From assembly GCF_007747995.1 (NCBI RefSeq), contig NZ_CP036276.1, positions 5,942,001 through 6,006,000 on the forward strand: DNA of 64,000 bases, given 5' to 3'. Each line of letters starts with the position of its first letter. Position 1 is the first letter of the stretch. Shown piece by piece: positions 1-8,555 of the stretch. The notes beneath the pieces were generated by a model. It did not search any database and was not told the origin of the DNA. It was given only the letters and a program-made list of their open reading frames with translations. The position numbers and the translations under genes are program-made. This DNA comes from Symmachiella dynata (GTDB lineage Bacteria; Planctomycetota; Planctomycetia; Planctomycetales; Planctomycetaceae).

Positions 1-18
1 CCAGAGAGGTTTTTTATA

Positions 19-1191
19 ATGTCGAAAACCATCAGTTTGTTTCTTGTCATCATTTGCGGACTGACTGCTGCTGCTCGCGCGGAATCTAAATTCGCGGCAG
101 AGTTCGTGTTTCCACTGAACGCCGAACACAATCATGCGCCGGCGATTGTGGAATGCCCCAATGGCGACCTGCTGGCTTCGTGGTATCGCGGTTCGGGAGA
201 ACGCAGCGCCGACGATGTCCGGGTTTTGGGCGCTCGTCTGCGGAAAGGGGAAACCAAATGGAGCCCCGAGTTTTTAATGGCCGATACACCCGGCTTTCCC
301 GACTGCAATACAGCCATGATGATCGACAAAGACAAAAAGTTGTGGCTGTTCTGGCCCACGATTCTGGCCAACACCTGGGAATCGGCCGTAACCAATTACA
401 TGACCTCAACCGACTACGAAGGAGAAGGAGCTCCCCGCTGGGATTGGAAAGACCAAATCTACCTCAAGCCGCAGGACTTCAAAGACGAGTTTCTGGATCA
501 CGTCAACAACCACCTGGGTAACAAGCAACCCCTCTCCAAAAAACAACTGGGGTTCCTGCAATTGGCCAAAGACACCGCCGGCGAAAAAATGTATCAGCGA
601 CTGGGATGGATGCCCCGTTGCAAACCCACCGTTCTGAAAAGCGGACGGATTTTGATGCCACTGTATACCGACACCTACTCCATCTCGATCATGGCGGTCA
701 GCGACGACGATGGAAAAACCTGGTATGCCAGCGGGCCGATAATCGACTACGGCAACATTCAGCCGGCCGTTTTGCAGCGTGATGACGGTACGGTCGTTGC
801 CTATATGCGGGAGAACGGATTTCAAGAAAACATCAGAATCTCGGAATCCACCGACGACGGCCTCACCTGGGGACCGGTGAAAAACTCCGCTCTCCCTAAT
901 CCAGGCTCCGGTCTAGACGCCGTCCGTCTCGAAAATGGCCATTGGGTCATGATCTACAACGATTCCACCCGCGACCGCAATAGCCTGGCTGTCTCGCTGT
1001 CTGAAGACGAAGGCCGCACTTGGCGTTGGACGCGGCACCTGGAACAGCACGAAGCGGGACGGTACCATTATCCGGCCATCATTCAGGCCGCTGACGGCAC
1101 AATTCACGCAATTTACACGTATTCTGTCGCCGACGGCAAAACCATGAAGCATGCGGCATTCGATGAAGATTGGATCAAGGAGGGGGATTGA
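19..1191 (+). CDS. Secreted sialidase-like (BNR/Asp-box) protein
   Basis: A 390-residue protein with a Sec-type signal peptide (about residues 1-21, ending in ARA). Three Asp-box motifs (S-x-D-x-G-x-T-W type) are visible: SDDDGKTW, STDDGLTW and SEDEGRTW, the hallmark of six-bladed sialidase beta-propellers. The opening block EHNHAPAIVECPNGDLLASW is typical of the predicted-neuraminidase group common in planctomycetes. It probably acts outside the cytoplasm on sialic-acid or related sugar glycosides; the true substrate cannot be told from sequence, and many members are not proven sialidases. The ATG follows an AGAGAGG Shine-Dalgarno-like stretch. No partner gene is seen; the upstream side is cut by the window edge. 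Confidence 0.85.
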   Translation: MSKTISLFLVIICGLTAAARAESKFAAEFVFPLNAEHNHAPAIVECPNGDLLASWYRGSGERSADDVRVLGARLRKGETKWSPEFLMADTPGFPDCNTAMMIDKDKKLWLFWPTILANTWESAVTNYMTSTDYEGEGAPRWDWKDQIYLKPQDFKDEFLDHVNNHLGNKQPLSKKQLGFLQLAKDTAGEKMYQRLGWMPRCKPTVLKSGRILMPLYTDTYSISIMAVSDDDGKTWYASGPIIDYGNIQPAVLQRDDGTVVAYMRENGFQENIRISESTDDGLTWGPVKNSALPNPGSGLDAVRLENGHWVMIYNDSTRDRNSLAVSLSEDEGRTWRWTRHLEQHEAGRYHYPAIIQAADGTIHAIYTYSVADGKTMKHAAFDEDWIKEGD

Positions 1192-1466
1192 AGCCCCTCT
1201 CCCCGCCCTGGAGGCGAAATATCCGTTTTTTTGAGCACCGTCGAGTTCCTGGATCTGGTAGACTGGTGATTAGCAAGTTGTGGGGCAGGATGCCTATGAT
1301 GAATAGCTGTTCAGGATGACGCGGCACCCTTAATACGGATCCGCTTATACTAATAATCGTTTCAAACCCCAGTTGCGCTTGTTCTCGAAACTTTCAGATC
1401 CGTGCCTGTGGGACTCGTCAGAGGGTTTTGAAACGACTTGAAAAGAATTCAGAGTGCGGTGAGTCG

Positions 1467-3002
1467 ATGCCACTGAAAGTACGATGTCCAGGTTGTGAAA
1501 AGGTTCTCAACGTGCCTGATACGGCGCGGGGGAAAGCGGTCCGTTGCCCGAAGTGCGAGACCAAGGTCAAAATTCCCGCCGCGACCAAAAAACGCCGCGT
1601 TCGGCAGACCGCCCCGGACAGCGCGGATGACTTGTTGAACCTGAATCTCCGAGAAGCGGAAGATGCGCACGCGCGGATCTGTCCAGCTTGCGGCGCAGCA
1701 GCCGCTATCGAGGATATCAACTGCTCCGAATGCGGAGTCGATTTGATCACCGGCCAGATCGCCGAAAAAGAATCAGCGCGACGCCGCCGTGGTGCTCCCG
1801 ACCCGGCCTTGTATTACCGGGCCGCGTGGGTTGAATCCTGGAATTTCATGACTCGCTACAAGGGTCTCGCCGGACGCACATTCTTGTATTGGATCTTGTT
1901 TTCCATTGTGCTCGCCGGTTGCTTGTTCATGGTGGATTTCTGCGAACGGACGCCACCCAAAATGTTTTGGGTCGCATTTAGCATCGTGGCTGGCATGGTC
2001 TATCCCGGCTGGTTGTGGAACCTGACGATGAAAGTCATCGTGGCAACCGCGGCGAAAAAAAAATCGTTGGGTAGAATCAACTTTGATATTTTTCTCAACA
2101 TCGCTCTCGGATTTAAATGGTGTTTGTGGGCAATCGCGTTTTTTACGCCGGCCGTGGTCTTCGCTGCTCCACTCCTGCTGCTAGATGTCCGAGCCTATTG
2201 GGCCGGATTGGCAATGACCATCCTCCTCACATTGGCGGTGGTCCCCACAGCCTTGGGGCACATGGCGATGCCAGTCACCTGGAAAGCTTGGCTTTCACCG
2301 ATTCTGTTTCAGATTACGTTTCAGCACATTGGACATTCGGTCTGGTGGGTCTTGGTACTGCTGACGGTCCTGGCCGTCTGTTTCTCTCCGTTGGCCATCG
2401 CTGCAGGAGTTTACCACGCTGAAGTCACCGCTTTGATGCAAGGGGAATTCATAGCCTCCCCCATGACAGTATATGGGATCCTTGGTGGTGCTGCGGCCGT
2501 CTCGCATTTATTGCTGGGCTTCGGTGCCCTCATGCTCATGCGGTCCACCGGCCTGTTCGTTTTCTACAACAAATCAAGTCTGGAATTAATCACCCGGATC
2601 GAAGAGCAGAAATACGTTCCCAAGGGAACGCGGCTGGAGGATATCGATTCGATTCAGGAAGGCCCGACCGCCAAGGGAGTTGCGATCGGTGTGAGTTTAG
2701 CCTTTGTCTTCGGCGCCATCTTTGGAATCATTTTTGGATTGGTAGCTACCGAAGGCACGATACTAGCCGGGATGGGTATGGGGATTTTGTTGGCGGGAAT
2801 GCTTGTCTCCCTGACTGGACGGATCATGATTATTATCGCTTCGTTCAACGATAGTGTCGTCTGGGGCCTGATCGTGTTCTGGGTGCCATTCGGCGACTTT
2901 GCCTATCTAGCGATGAACTTCAACGATGCGAAATGGCCAATTGCGATTCAAATCATCGGTGGCATTTTTTATGCAATCGGATTTGTCTTGAGCTTAATGT
3001 GA
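1467..3002 (+). CDS. Zinc-ribbon multi-pass membrane protein
   Basis: A 511-residue protein if started at the ATG before MPLKVRCPGC; a longer frame begins 39 bases upstream, but this start places the zinc ribbon at the N terminus as in similar planctomycete proteins. Two CxxC pairs (CPGC, CPKC) form the first ribbon at residues 7-27, and a second pair-of-pairs (CPAC, CSEC) lies near residues 70-90. The remainder holds roughly eight to ten hydrophobic segments, including a Gly-rich pair near residues 400-460. The layout (cytoplasmic zinc ribbon plus membrane body) is common in planctomycetes with no assigned function. A hairpin just after the stop may end transcription. Confidence 0.75.
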   Translation: MPLKVRCPGCEKVLNVPDTARGKAVRCPKCETKVKIPAATKKRRVRQTAPDSADDLLNLNLREAEDAHARICPACGAAAAIEDINCSECGVDLITGQIAEKESARRRRGAPDPALYYRAAWVESWNFMTRYKGLAGRTFLYWILFSIVLAGCLFMVDFCERTPPKMFWVAFSIVAGMVYPGWLWNLTMKVIVATAAKKKSLGRINFDIFLNIALGFKWCLWAIAFFTPAVVFAAPLLLLDVRAYWAGLAMTILLTLAVVPTALGHMAMPVTWKAWLSPILFQITFQHIGHSVWWVLVLLTVLAVCFSPLAIAAGVYHAEVTALMQGEFIASPMTVYGILGGAAAVSHLLLGFGALMLMRSTGLFVFYNKSSLELITRIEEQKYVPKGTRLEDIDSIQEGPTAKGVAIGVSLAFVFGAIFGIIFGLVATEGTILAGMGMGILLAGMLVSLTGRIMIIIASFNDSVVWGLIVFWVPFGDFAYLAMNFNDAKWPIAIQIIGGIFYAIGFVLSLM

Positions 3003-3009
3003 TGTCACA

Positions 3010-3040
3010 GACTGCCCGTTGGCCGGTTCCCCGGGCAGTC
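3010..3040 (+). terminator. Hairpin after the zinc-ribbon membrane gene
   Basis: A 9-bp perfect stem, GACTGCCCG with CGGGCAGTC, encloses a 13-base loop and begins 8 bases after the stop codon. There is no T-run after it, so it is only a possible terminator or mRNA-stabilising hairpin. Confidence 0.4.
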
Positions 3041-3064
3041 GCAGACACGGGCTGTGGCGTACAG

Positions 3065-3092
3065 TTGAAGTTTTTGATTCCGCCCGTAAAAT
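3065..3092 (+). promoter_or_regulatory. Candidate sigma-70-type promoter upstream of tatC
   Basis: TTGAAG and TAAAAT are separated by 16 bases, with four and five matches to the -35 and -10 consensus. It would give a long (about 240-base) leader before tatC, so the assignment is tentative. Confidence 0.3.
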
Positions 3093-3338
3093 GAACGGCG
3101 GTTTACCTCCCGCTCAGCGATCCCGCGAGACTCGTGGGCCGAACGAGCGGACACCCAACCTATTCCCACCCGACGGAAATGCCTGACCGAATTTGATTCG
3201 GTGGCATGCGGTGCGGTGTCCGCGGCAATCGTTGCCGGCGCTTCCCTCGTTCCCGTTTACCCTCGGCACTGGCTCCGCGCCAACACCCCAGTTCGCGCAG
3301 ACTGCCGGGAGCAAACACAACCCCCTCAGAGGTGAGTT

Positions 3339-4376
3339 ATGTCCAAAGATCTCTTTGACGAAAGCACAATGAGTTTCGGCGAACACCTGGAGGCGCTCCG
3401 CACGCACCTCTGGAAGGCCCTCATCGGCCTCGTGATCGGCGTGATCGCCTCGTTAGCCTACAGCAAACCGATCATCGACATGGTTCGTGCCCCCATCGAC
3501 AATGCACTTGCGGCTTACGGTCAACCGGTCGAGGACGGCCCTAGCAAGTCATTCTGGGAAACCACCAAGGCCTACTTCGGAGAGGAGACCGAGGAACCTA
3601 CGGAACCTCCCACTCAACCCGAGGAAACTGACGATGCACAAGTGGTCTCTATTCAGGTCGACGCGCTCGAGTTGCAGCGGGGACTGCACGAAGCCGATCC
3701 TCAGCACTATCCGGCCCCGTCGGATGACGCCAAATCGGTGATGATCCAATTGGCAGCATCGATTTCCGGTTTGCCAAAAATTATCGACGACGCTCAGCAG
3801 CTCAAACCGATCACCATCAACGTTCAAGAAGCGTTTTTTACCTACGTCAAAGTCGCCATGATTTCCGGACTGGTCCTTTCCAGTCCGTGGGTCTTCTATC
3901 AACTTTGGTTGTTCGTCGCCGCTGGTTTGTATCCCCACGAACGCAAATGGGTCTATCGGTTTCTGCCGATGAGTTTAGGATTATTCCTAGGCGGAGCTGC
4001 CTTTTGCTTTTTCTTGGTCATCCCGGTCGTGTTGGAGTTCCTACTGAGCTTCAACTTGTGGCTGGGGCTGCTGCCGCAGATTCGTATGTCGGAGTGGATC
4101 AGCTTTGCCGTGACATTGCCGTTGATGTTCGGCATCAGCTTTCAATTGCCGCTGGTCATGCTGTTTATGGAGCGGATCTCGATCTTTTCAGCCGATGATT
4201 ATCGCGAAAAACGCCGCATCTCCACCCTGGTGATCGCCGTATTGTCGATGTTGCTCACTCCAGCCGACCCCACGAGCATGTTGTTGATGATGATCCCACT
4301 CTTAGTGCTGTACCAGTTTGGAATCTGGCTGTGCGGCTTCCAAGCCCCATCGGCTAGCCCGTATGCCGAAGAATAG
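3339..4376 (+). CDS. tatC: Sec-independent translocase subunit TatC, with long periplasmic insert
   Basis: A 345-residue TatC, the substrate-receptor subunit of the twin-arginine translocase in the inner membrane. Typical blocks are MSFGEHLEALRTHLWKAL at the N terminus, the conserved stretch ASPFF-like EAFFTYVKVAMISGLVLSSP, then YQLWLFVAAGLYPHERK, and four further hydrophobic segments. The family is usually about 250 residues; the excess is an insert of roughly 95 residues between TM1 (about 24-42) and the conserved block near 165, in the first periplasmic loop. It carries an acidic, Pro-rich run (EETEEPTEPPTQPEETDD). Start supported by GAGGTGA upstream. No tatA/tatB is in the window; DUF1501 proteins at the right end carry Tat-like signals and are plausible clients. 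Confidence 0.93.
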   Translation: MSKDLFDESTMSFGEHLEALRTHLWKALIGLVIGVIASLAYSKPIIDMVRAPIDNALAAYGQPVEDGPSKSFWETTKAYFGEETEEPTEPPTQPEETDDAQVVSIQVDALELQRGLHEADPQHYPAPSDDAKSVMIQLAASISGLPKIIDDAQQLKPITINVQEAFFTYVKVAMISGLVLSSPWVFYQLWLFVAAGLYPHERKWVYRFLPMSLGLFLGGAAFCFFLVIPVVLEFLLSFNLWLGLLPQIRMSEWISFAVTLPLMFGISFQLPLVMLFMERISIFSADDYREKRRISTLVIAVLSMLLTPADPTSMLLMMIPLLVLYQFGIWLCGFQAPSASPYAEE

Positions 4377-4490
4377 CCCGGAATGAGACAGCAGCGGAGA
4401 TTTTAGGCCGGCGTCGATGCCGTTAGGGCGACAGCGCACTGCCAATTTGTTGAAACCACCGAACCTATAGACACCAAACAACTTTCACAC

Positions 4491-4540
4491 GGGGTGCCAC
4501 TGGCGTACGCGGGGTGCCACTGGCGACTCGTCCGCCAGTG
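4491..4540. repeat. REP-like hairpin plus truncated copy
   Basis: Two copies of GGGGTGCCACTGGC lie at 4491-4504 and 4511-4524. The second leads into a hairpin CACTGGCG-N7-CGCCAGTG (4518-4540). The GGGTG foot and CACTGGC arm match the 76-bp elements at 6456, 12075 and 29813, so this looks like a single REP unit of the same family beside a fragment. Confidence 0.6.
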
Positions 4541-4657
4541 CAGAGTCAGGACGAGTGTTCCATGCAAATCGACGTCAAACGACGTGCGCCCTGTTGGGCA
4601 AGCCAGCCGAATCGCCCTAAACATGAACTGAGAACGCTAGAACCCAGCAATGCAGCA

Positions 4658-5263
4658 TTAGGCGGTGACCGCAGTCTGCTTAGAGGATGACTTTTCCGCT
4701 TCGTTGGAAGTCACCGGTGCCGTGAACGATTGCAAGAACAGCATGATTGCTCCGGCGACCAAAAACACATCGGCGAAATTATACGTCGCCCAGTGCAGAT
4801 CGTTGAGCGGCGTGAAACTTGCCAAAGGCAAATTCATCTGCAAGAAGTCCCGCACGCCATGCAACGGTTCTCCCGTCGCGCGATCGACGCAGCCGTGCAA
4901 ATACAGCCGGTCGTAGAGATTTCCCAGCGTTCCGACCATCACAAATGCGAGTGTGATCGTCAGCCACAGACTGCTGGCCGCGCCCCGTACAAACAGCCAA
5001 TAGCAAATCCCCACGATCGCCGCGAGTCCCACGATGGCAAACAGCCACCCCAAGCCTTGGCCCATGCCCCACAGAGCGCCTTGATTGAAGGTTGTGTGCA
5101 AGTAGAAGACGTCTTTGCCGTCATATTGCAGCCAGGGCTGGCTTTGCCCGTTCGGGTAGCCTAAGTCCCTAAAAACCCACCACTTAGAGATCAAATCCCA
5201 AGCCGTACCACAGACGACTATCAACCAAAACCAGACGTGTCTGTTTGTGGGTACGGTATTCAT
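4658..5263 (-). CDS. lspA: Lipoprotein signal peptidase (signal peptidase II)
   Basis: A 201-residue inner-membrane aspartic protease that cleaves signal peptides from diacylglyceryl-prolipoproteins. It has four hydrophobic segments and the family motifs GNLYDR (about 114-119), a following VRDF with the presumed catalytic Asp139, and NFADVFL with Asp165. A residue stretch between the motifs (CVDRATGEPLHG) is longer than in the E. coli enzyme. The ATG begins directly after the TAA of the upstream dksA-type gene, so the two are very probably translationally coupled. Confidence 0.93.
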   Translation of the reverse strand: MNTVPTNRHVWFWLIVVCGTAWDLISKWWVFRDLGYPNGQSQPWLQYDGKDVFYLHTTFNQGALWGMGQGLGWLFAIVGLAAIVGICYWLFVRGAASSLWLTITLAFVMVGTLGNLYDRLYLHGCVDRATGEPLHGVRDFLQMNLPLASFTPLNDLHWATYNFADVFLVAGAIMLFLQSFTAPVTSNEAEKSSSKQTAVTA

Positions 5264-5659
5264 TTAGTGGAACTGCTCGAGTTTGCTTTCACAGTCAATG
5301 CAATTCCGCGCGAACGGAATCGCTCGCAGGCGGGTTTTGCGGATAATCGATTTGGCGGGGGTTTTACCATCTTCCTGGCATTTTTCGCAAGTGCCATATG
5401 TCCCCTCGTCAATCCGCTGCAGCGCGATATCGATGGCTTTGAGTGTTTCCTGGTCATTTTCAACCAAGGAGAGCGCAAAGTCCTGTTCAAAGGTATCGCT
5501 GCCAAGCTCCGCCATATGCGTCGGGCTTTTAGAGCCATTTCCCATATCTTCGCGCCCGGATCCGAGCGCTTCGCTGGTCAATTGGCGAACATCTCCCCGC
5601 AGACGGGCGCGCATTGCCGTCAACAAGGTCTTAAACTCCATCATCTCCGGTTTTTTCAT
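5264..5659 (-). CDS. DksA/TraR-family zinc-finger protein
   Basis: A 131-residue protein with an N-terminal helical coiled-coil part and a C-terminal four-cysteine zinc finger (GTCEKC ... NCIDCESKLEQ), the TraR/DksA layout. The family binds the RNA polymerase secondary channel or serves less well known roles; the DksA-type coiled-coil tip acidic residues cannot be assigned with confidence here. Starts at residues 6 or 7 are also possible. It precedes lspA without a gap. Confidence 0.8.
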   Translation of the reverse strand: MKKPEMMEFKTLLTAMRARLRGDVRQLTSEALGSGREDMGNGSKSPTHMAELGSDTFEQDFALSLVENDQETLKAIDIALQRIDEGTYGTCEKCQEDGKTPAKSIIRKTRLRAIPFARNCIDCESKLEQFH

Positions 5660-5940
5660 ATTTGCACCAAAATCTCGGGGCCGGGTCAGTCTATTGAAGC
5701 GGGCTAATTATGCTCTTCCGAAACTGTCCGGTCAAGGGCCACATATTCACTTTGGTTTATTTGTGCCTCCAGTAAACGAAGTCAACTCGCAAATTGTTGT
5801 CCCAGAATGTGCGACATGTGAGGGCCGCGCCGCTCAAATCGATTCAGATGCCAGTCAACGCCAGCGGTTGACACGGCCGGAGGTGTGTCTACGATACCCA
5901 TTACTGAGACTTTACTTACATCAAAATGGGAGACGGGGAA

Positions 5941-6426
5941 ATGGCGGCAGCAAACGGTTTGAAAGTGGGAGATCGAGCACCGGCATTTCATGCGGCGGCC
6001 TCTCCGGGCGGAAAAAAAATTCGGCTCAGCCAATTCAAGGGAGAGAAGCATGTCGTGCTCTATTTTTATCCCCGAGACAACACTCCCGGCTGCACGACAG
6101 AGGCATGTGACTTCCGCGACGCATCAGTCGACTTCGATGCATCGGACGTGGTCATTCTCGGCGTCAGCACCGATTCGGTCGAATCCCACGAAAAGTTCAC
6201 CGACAAATTCGAGCTTCCCTTTCCGCTCCTAGCAGATGAAAAGCACGAGATCGCCGAAAAATATGGCGTGTGGGTCGAGAAGAACATGTACGGCAAAAAA
6301 TCGATGGGCATCTTGCGATCGACGTTTCTGATCGACAAACAGGGAAAGATCGCCCGGATCTGGCGGCGCGTGAAGGTCAACGGGCACGTCAGTGCGGTCC
6401 AAGAAGCGCTCGCCGAGTTGGAGTAA
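5941..6426 (+). CDS. bcp: Bcp/PrxQ-type peroxiredoxin
   Basis: A 161-residue thiol peroxidase that reduces hydroperoxides using thioredoxin-like donors. The motif PRDNTPGCTTEACDF puts the peroxidatic Cys at 51 and the resolving Cys at 56, the atypical 2-Cys PrxQ spacing. The start at 5941 is chosen over the ATG 15 bases upstream because GGGAGACGGGG lies at proper distance before it. It is monocistronic: the upstream gene is divergent, and a REP pair lies downstream. Confidence 0.9.
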   Translation: MAAANGLKVGDRAPAFHAAASPGGKKIRLSQFKGEKHVVLYFYPRDNTPGCTTEACDFRDASVDFDASDVVILGVSTDSVESHEKFTDKFELPFPLLADEKHEIAEKYGVWVEKNMYGKKSMGILRSTFLIDKQGKIARIWRRVKVNGHVSAVQEALAELE

Positions 6427-6455
6427 TTTTTTTGACCAGTCTGAATTCAGACGAT

Positions 6456-6531
6456 GGGTGCCACTGGCTTTGCCAGTGTGAGCCCCAGTTTGGGAGCAAC
6501 TTACGAACCACTGGCAAAGCCAGTGGCACCC
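6456..6531. repeat. 76-bp paired-hairpin REP/BIME-like element (copy A)
   Basis: Perfect 23-bp inverted arms (6456-6478 and 6509-6531) starting GGGTGCCACTGGC flank a 30-bp centre. Each arm also folds on itself as CACTGGC-TTT-GCCAGTG or its complement. Same length and architecture as the copies at 12075 and 29813. Confidence 0.85.
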
Positions 6532-6604
6532 CAAATCGGGGTGACCTAATACTTTAAAAGTAGCGTTGTCGTATAAGGCTGTCGTTGAAAGCCCATCAAG
6601 TTGC

Positions 6605-7678
6605 TCACCCGGCGAGTTTTCGGGGAGCGGCGAAAAACGGTGCCGGGCCGATTGCGCCTTGCGAATTTCCGTCCCAGGCATGGGCGGCGACTGATTCGAG
6701 AATCTGCTCAGCGGCTTTTAATGCCAGAAGTCCAGTTTGTCCGTCGACTAACGGCTTTTGCTGGGTGCGGATGCAATCGACAAAACTGCTCAGCTCGGCG
6801 GTCAACGCGTCGTGCGGCGTAACGGTGGGATTTTCGACACGGATAAAGTGCTCGAAAACATCGGTTTTTAGTTTTTCGATGTCCGCTCCCGGTTGTTGAG
6901 CCCGTTCGACGGGTGACGTGCCGTACAGCAAAGCATCGCTGGGGGCACAGGTGGTCACCTGCCGCGCGCCAAAATCGATCCCGACAAATCCGGTGTTGGA
7001 CCAAACCTGCATGCTGCGGCTGACGTTCATGCTCACGCGATTGGCGGTCAGGTCGGCGACACATCCGTTTTCAAAACGGAGTCGCGCCTGAACGACATCT
7101 TCGTTGTTTCCGAGAATATTCAATCCGAACGCCTCGACGGAGACGATGGGGGATGCGGCGAGATCCAGGACGAGGTCGATGTCATGGATCATCAAATCAA
7201 GCGTCACACCGATGTCGGTGGAGCGGAACGAAAACGGACTGAGCCGTTCGCCACGAATGTATTTGGGTTGGCCGATGTGCGGCCGGGCGGATTGCATAGC
7301 GGGGTTGAACCGCTCAATATGACCGACTTGCAGAATGGCGCCGGTTTTCTCCGCTTGTTTGACGAGCAGGCTGCCTTCCGTAGCGTCGAGTGCCAACGGT
7401 TTTTCCACGTGGGCCGAAATCCCCCGCGACAGACAATCTCCAGCGACCGCCAAATGGGCCATTGTGGGAACGGCAACGCTGACTGCATCGACGTTGTCGA
7501 GCATGTCCCGATATTCGGAAAACCATTGCGTTCCACAATTGTGGGCGACCCGCATTCCTGCTTCTCGATTGGTATCGGCCACGCCGACTAGCTCAACGTC
7601 GGGCATGCCGGCCAGAATCCGGGCGTGATGTTGTCCAAGCGCCCCGACACCGATGACTGCGATTTTGATCTGTTTCAT
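6605..7678 (-). CDS. Gfo/Idh/MocA-family NAD(P)-dependent oxidoreductase (GnnA candidate)
   Basis: A 357-residue protein with an N-terminal Rossmann fold (KIAVIGVGALGQHHARIL) followed by the family motif HVEKPLALD, whose Lys is the usual catalytic base, and VGHIERFNPA. The C-terminal half has the substrate-binding alpha/beta domain. The ATG at 7678 overlaps the TGA of lpxA by ATGA, so it is translationally coupled to lipid A synthesis. In bacteria that make UDP-GlcNAc3N, the Gfo/Idh enzyme GnnA oxidises the 3-OH of UDP-GlcNAc next to lpxA; that role is inferred here from context only, and no GnnB aminotransferase is in the window. Confidence 0.88.
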   Translation of the reverse strand: MKQIKIAVIGVGALGQHHARILAGMPDVELVGVADTNREAGMRVAHNCGTQWFSEYRDMLDNVDAVSVAVPTMAHLAVAGDCLSRGISAHVEKPLALDATEGSLLVKQAEKTGAILQVGHIERFNPAMQSARPHIGQPKYIRGERLSPFSFRSTDIGVTLDLMIHDIDLVLDLAASPIVSVEAFGLNILGNNEDVVQARLRFENGCVADLTANRVSMNVSRSMQVWSNTGFVGIDFGARQVTTCAPSDALLYGTSPVERAQQPGADIEKLKTDVFEHFIRVENPTVTPHDALTAELSSFVDCIRTQQKPLVDGQTGLLALKAAEQILESVAAHAWDGNSQGAIGPAPFFAAPRKLAG

Positions 7679-8490
7679 GCCGCTTTGGGCACCTCCCGCC
7701 TGCGTCCCTGACGGCCACCGCCGCCATGTCCTAGAAAGTCCATCAAGTTTGTGACCTCTGCAGGCCAATCGTTGCCAAGTTGTTCGTGCAAGGTTTCAGC
7801 GACGAATTCAATTTTTTTGCAATCGCGATAAATCAGGCGTTGCATCTTTTTAATGATTCGAATGGTTTCGTTACTAATGCCACGACGTTGCATGCCCACG
7901 ATATTAATCGTGCGGACGCGGCTGTCGTCTCCGCCCACCCACATCATGTAGGGAGGAACGTCGTGCGGCACTCGACTGAGCCCCCCGATAAAAGAGAGCG
8001 TCCCCAGCGTTGAAAAGTGGTGTACGACGCTATTGCCGGAAATGATGACATTGTCCTGCACCTGCACGTGCCCGCCGAGCAGCACTCCGTTTACGAGAAT
8101 GACGTTGTTTGCAATCTGGCAATTGTGAGCGACGTGACTGTTGGCCATCAGCATGTTGTTGTTGCCGATGCGGGTCACGCCTTCCTCTTTTTCGGCACCC
8201 CGATTGACCGTGACCCCTTCGCGGAAGGTATTTCCGTTGCCGATTTCCAGTCGGGTTTCGGCGCCGGAAAAACTCAGGTCTTGCGGGTCACCGCCGATGA
8301 CGGCCGTCGGATGAAAGCAGTTATCAGTACCGATCGTAGTCGGGCCATGAATCGCCACGTGGCTGATCAATTTGGTGCGGTCCCCGATTTGAACACCCGG
8401 CCCGATCACGCAAAAGGGGCCGATCTGCACATCTGCGCCGATGATCGCCTGAGGGTCAACGCTTGCCATCGCTGATATTTGTGTGGACAT
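7675..8490 (-). CDS. lpxA: Acyl-ACP:UDP-N-acetylglucosamine O-acyltransferase
   Basis: A 271-residue left-handed beta-helix acyltransferase, the first step of lipid A synthesis. Hexapeptide repeats run from IIGADVQIGPFCVIGPGVQIG onward, and the block MANSHVAHNCQIANN contains the catalytic His of LpxA. Met-Ser-Thr-Gln at 8490 is preferred over the much longer upstream frame, which runs back into lpxC. The gene lies 65 bp after lpxC and overlaps the next gene by four bases. Confidence 0.93.
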   Translation of the reverse strand: MSTQISAMASVDPQAIIGADVQIGPFCVIGPGVQIGDRTKLISHVAIHGPTTIGTDNCFHPTAVIGGDPQDLSFSGAETRLEIGNGNTFREGVTVNRGAEKEEGVTRIGNNNMLMANSHVAHNCQIANNVILVNGVLLGGHVQVQDNVIISGNSVVHHFSTLGTLSFIGGLSRVPHDVPPYMMWVGGDDSRVRTINIVGMQRRGISNETIRIIKKMQRLIYRDCKKIEFVAETLHEQLGNDWPAEVTNLMDFLGHGGGGRQGRRREVPKAA

Positions 8491-8555
8491 GTTTGGTTGT
8501 ACCTGAGCAATGCCGTGGTCTGATTGTCGAAAGCACGAGATCCGCCCGTGTCGTA

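Noticed and set aside
1181-1200. Hairpin GAGGGG/CCCCTC at the sialidase stop codon
   Set aside because: Only six pairs, overlaps coding sequence and has no T-run; too weak to call a terminator.
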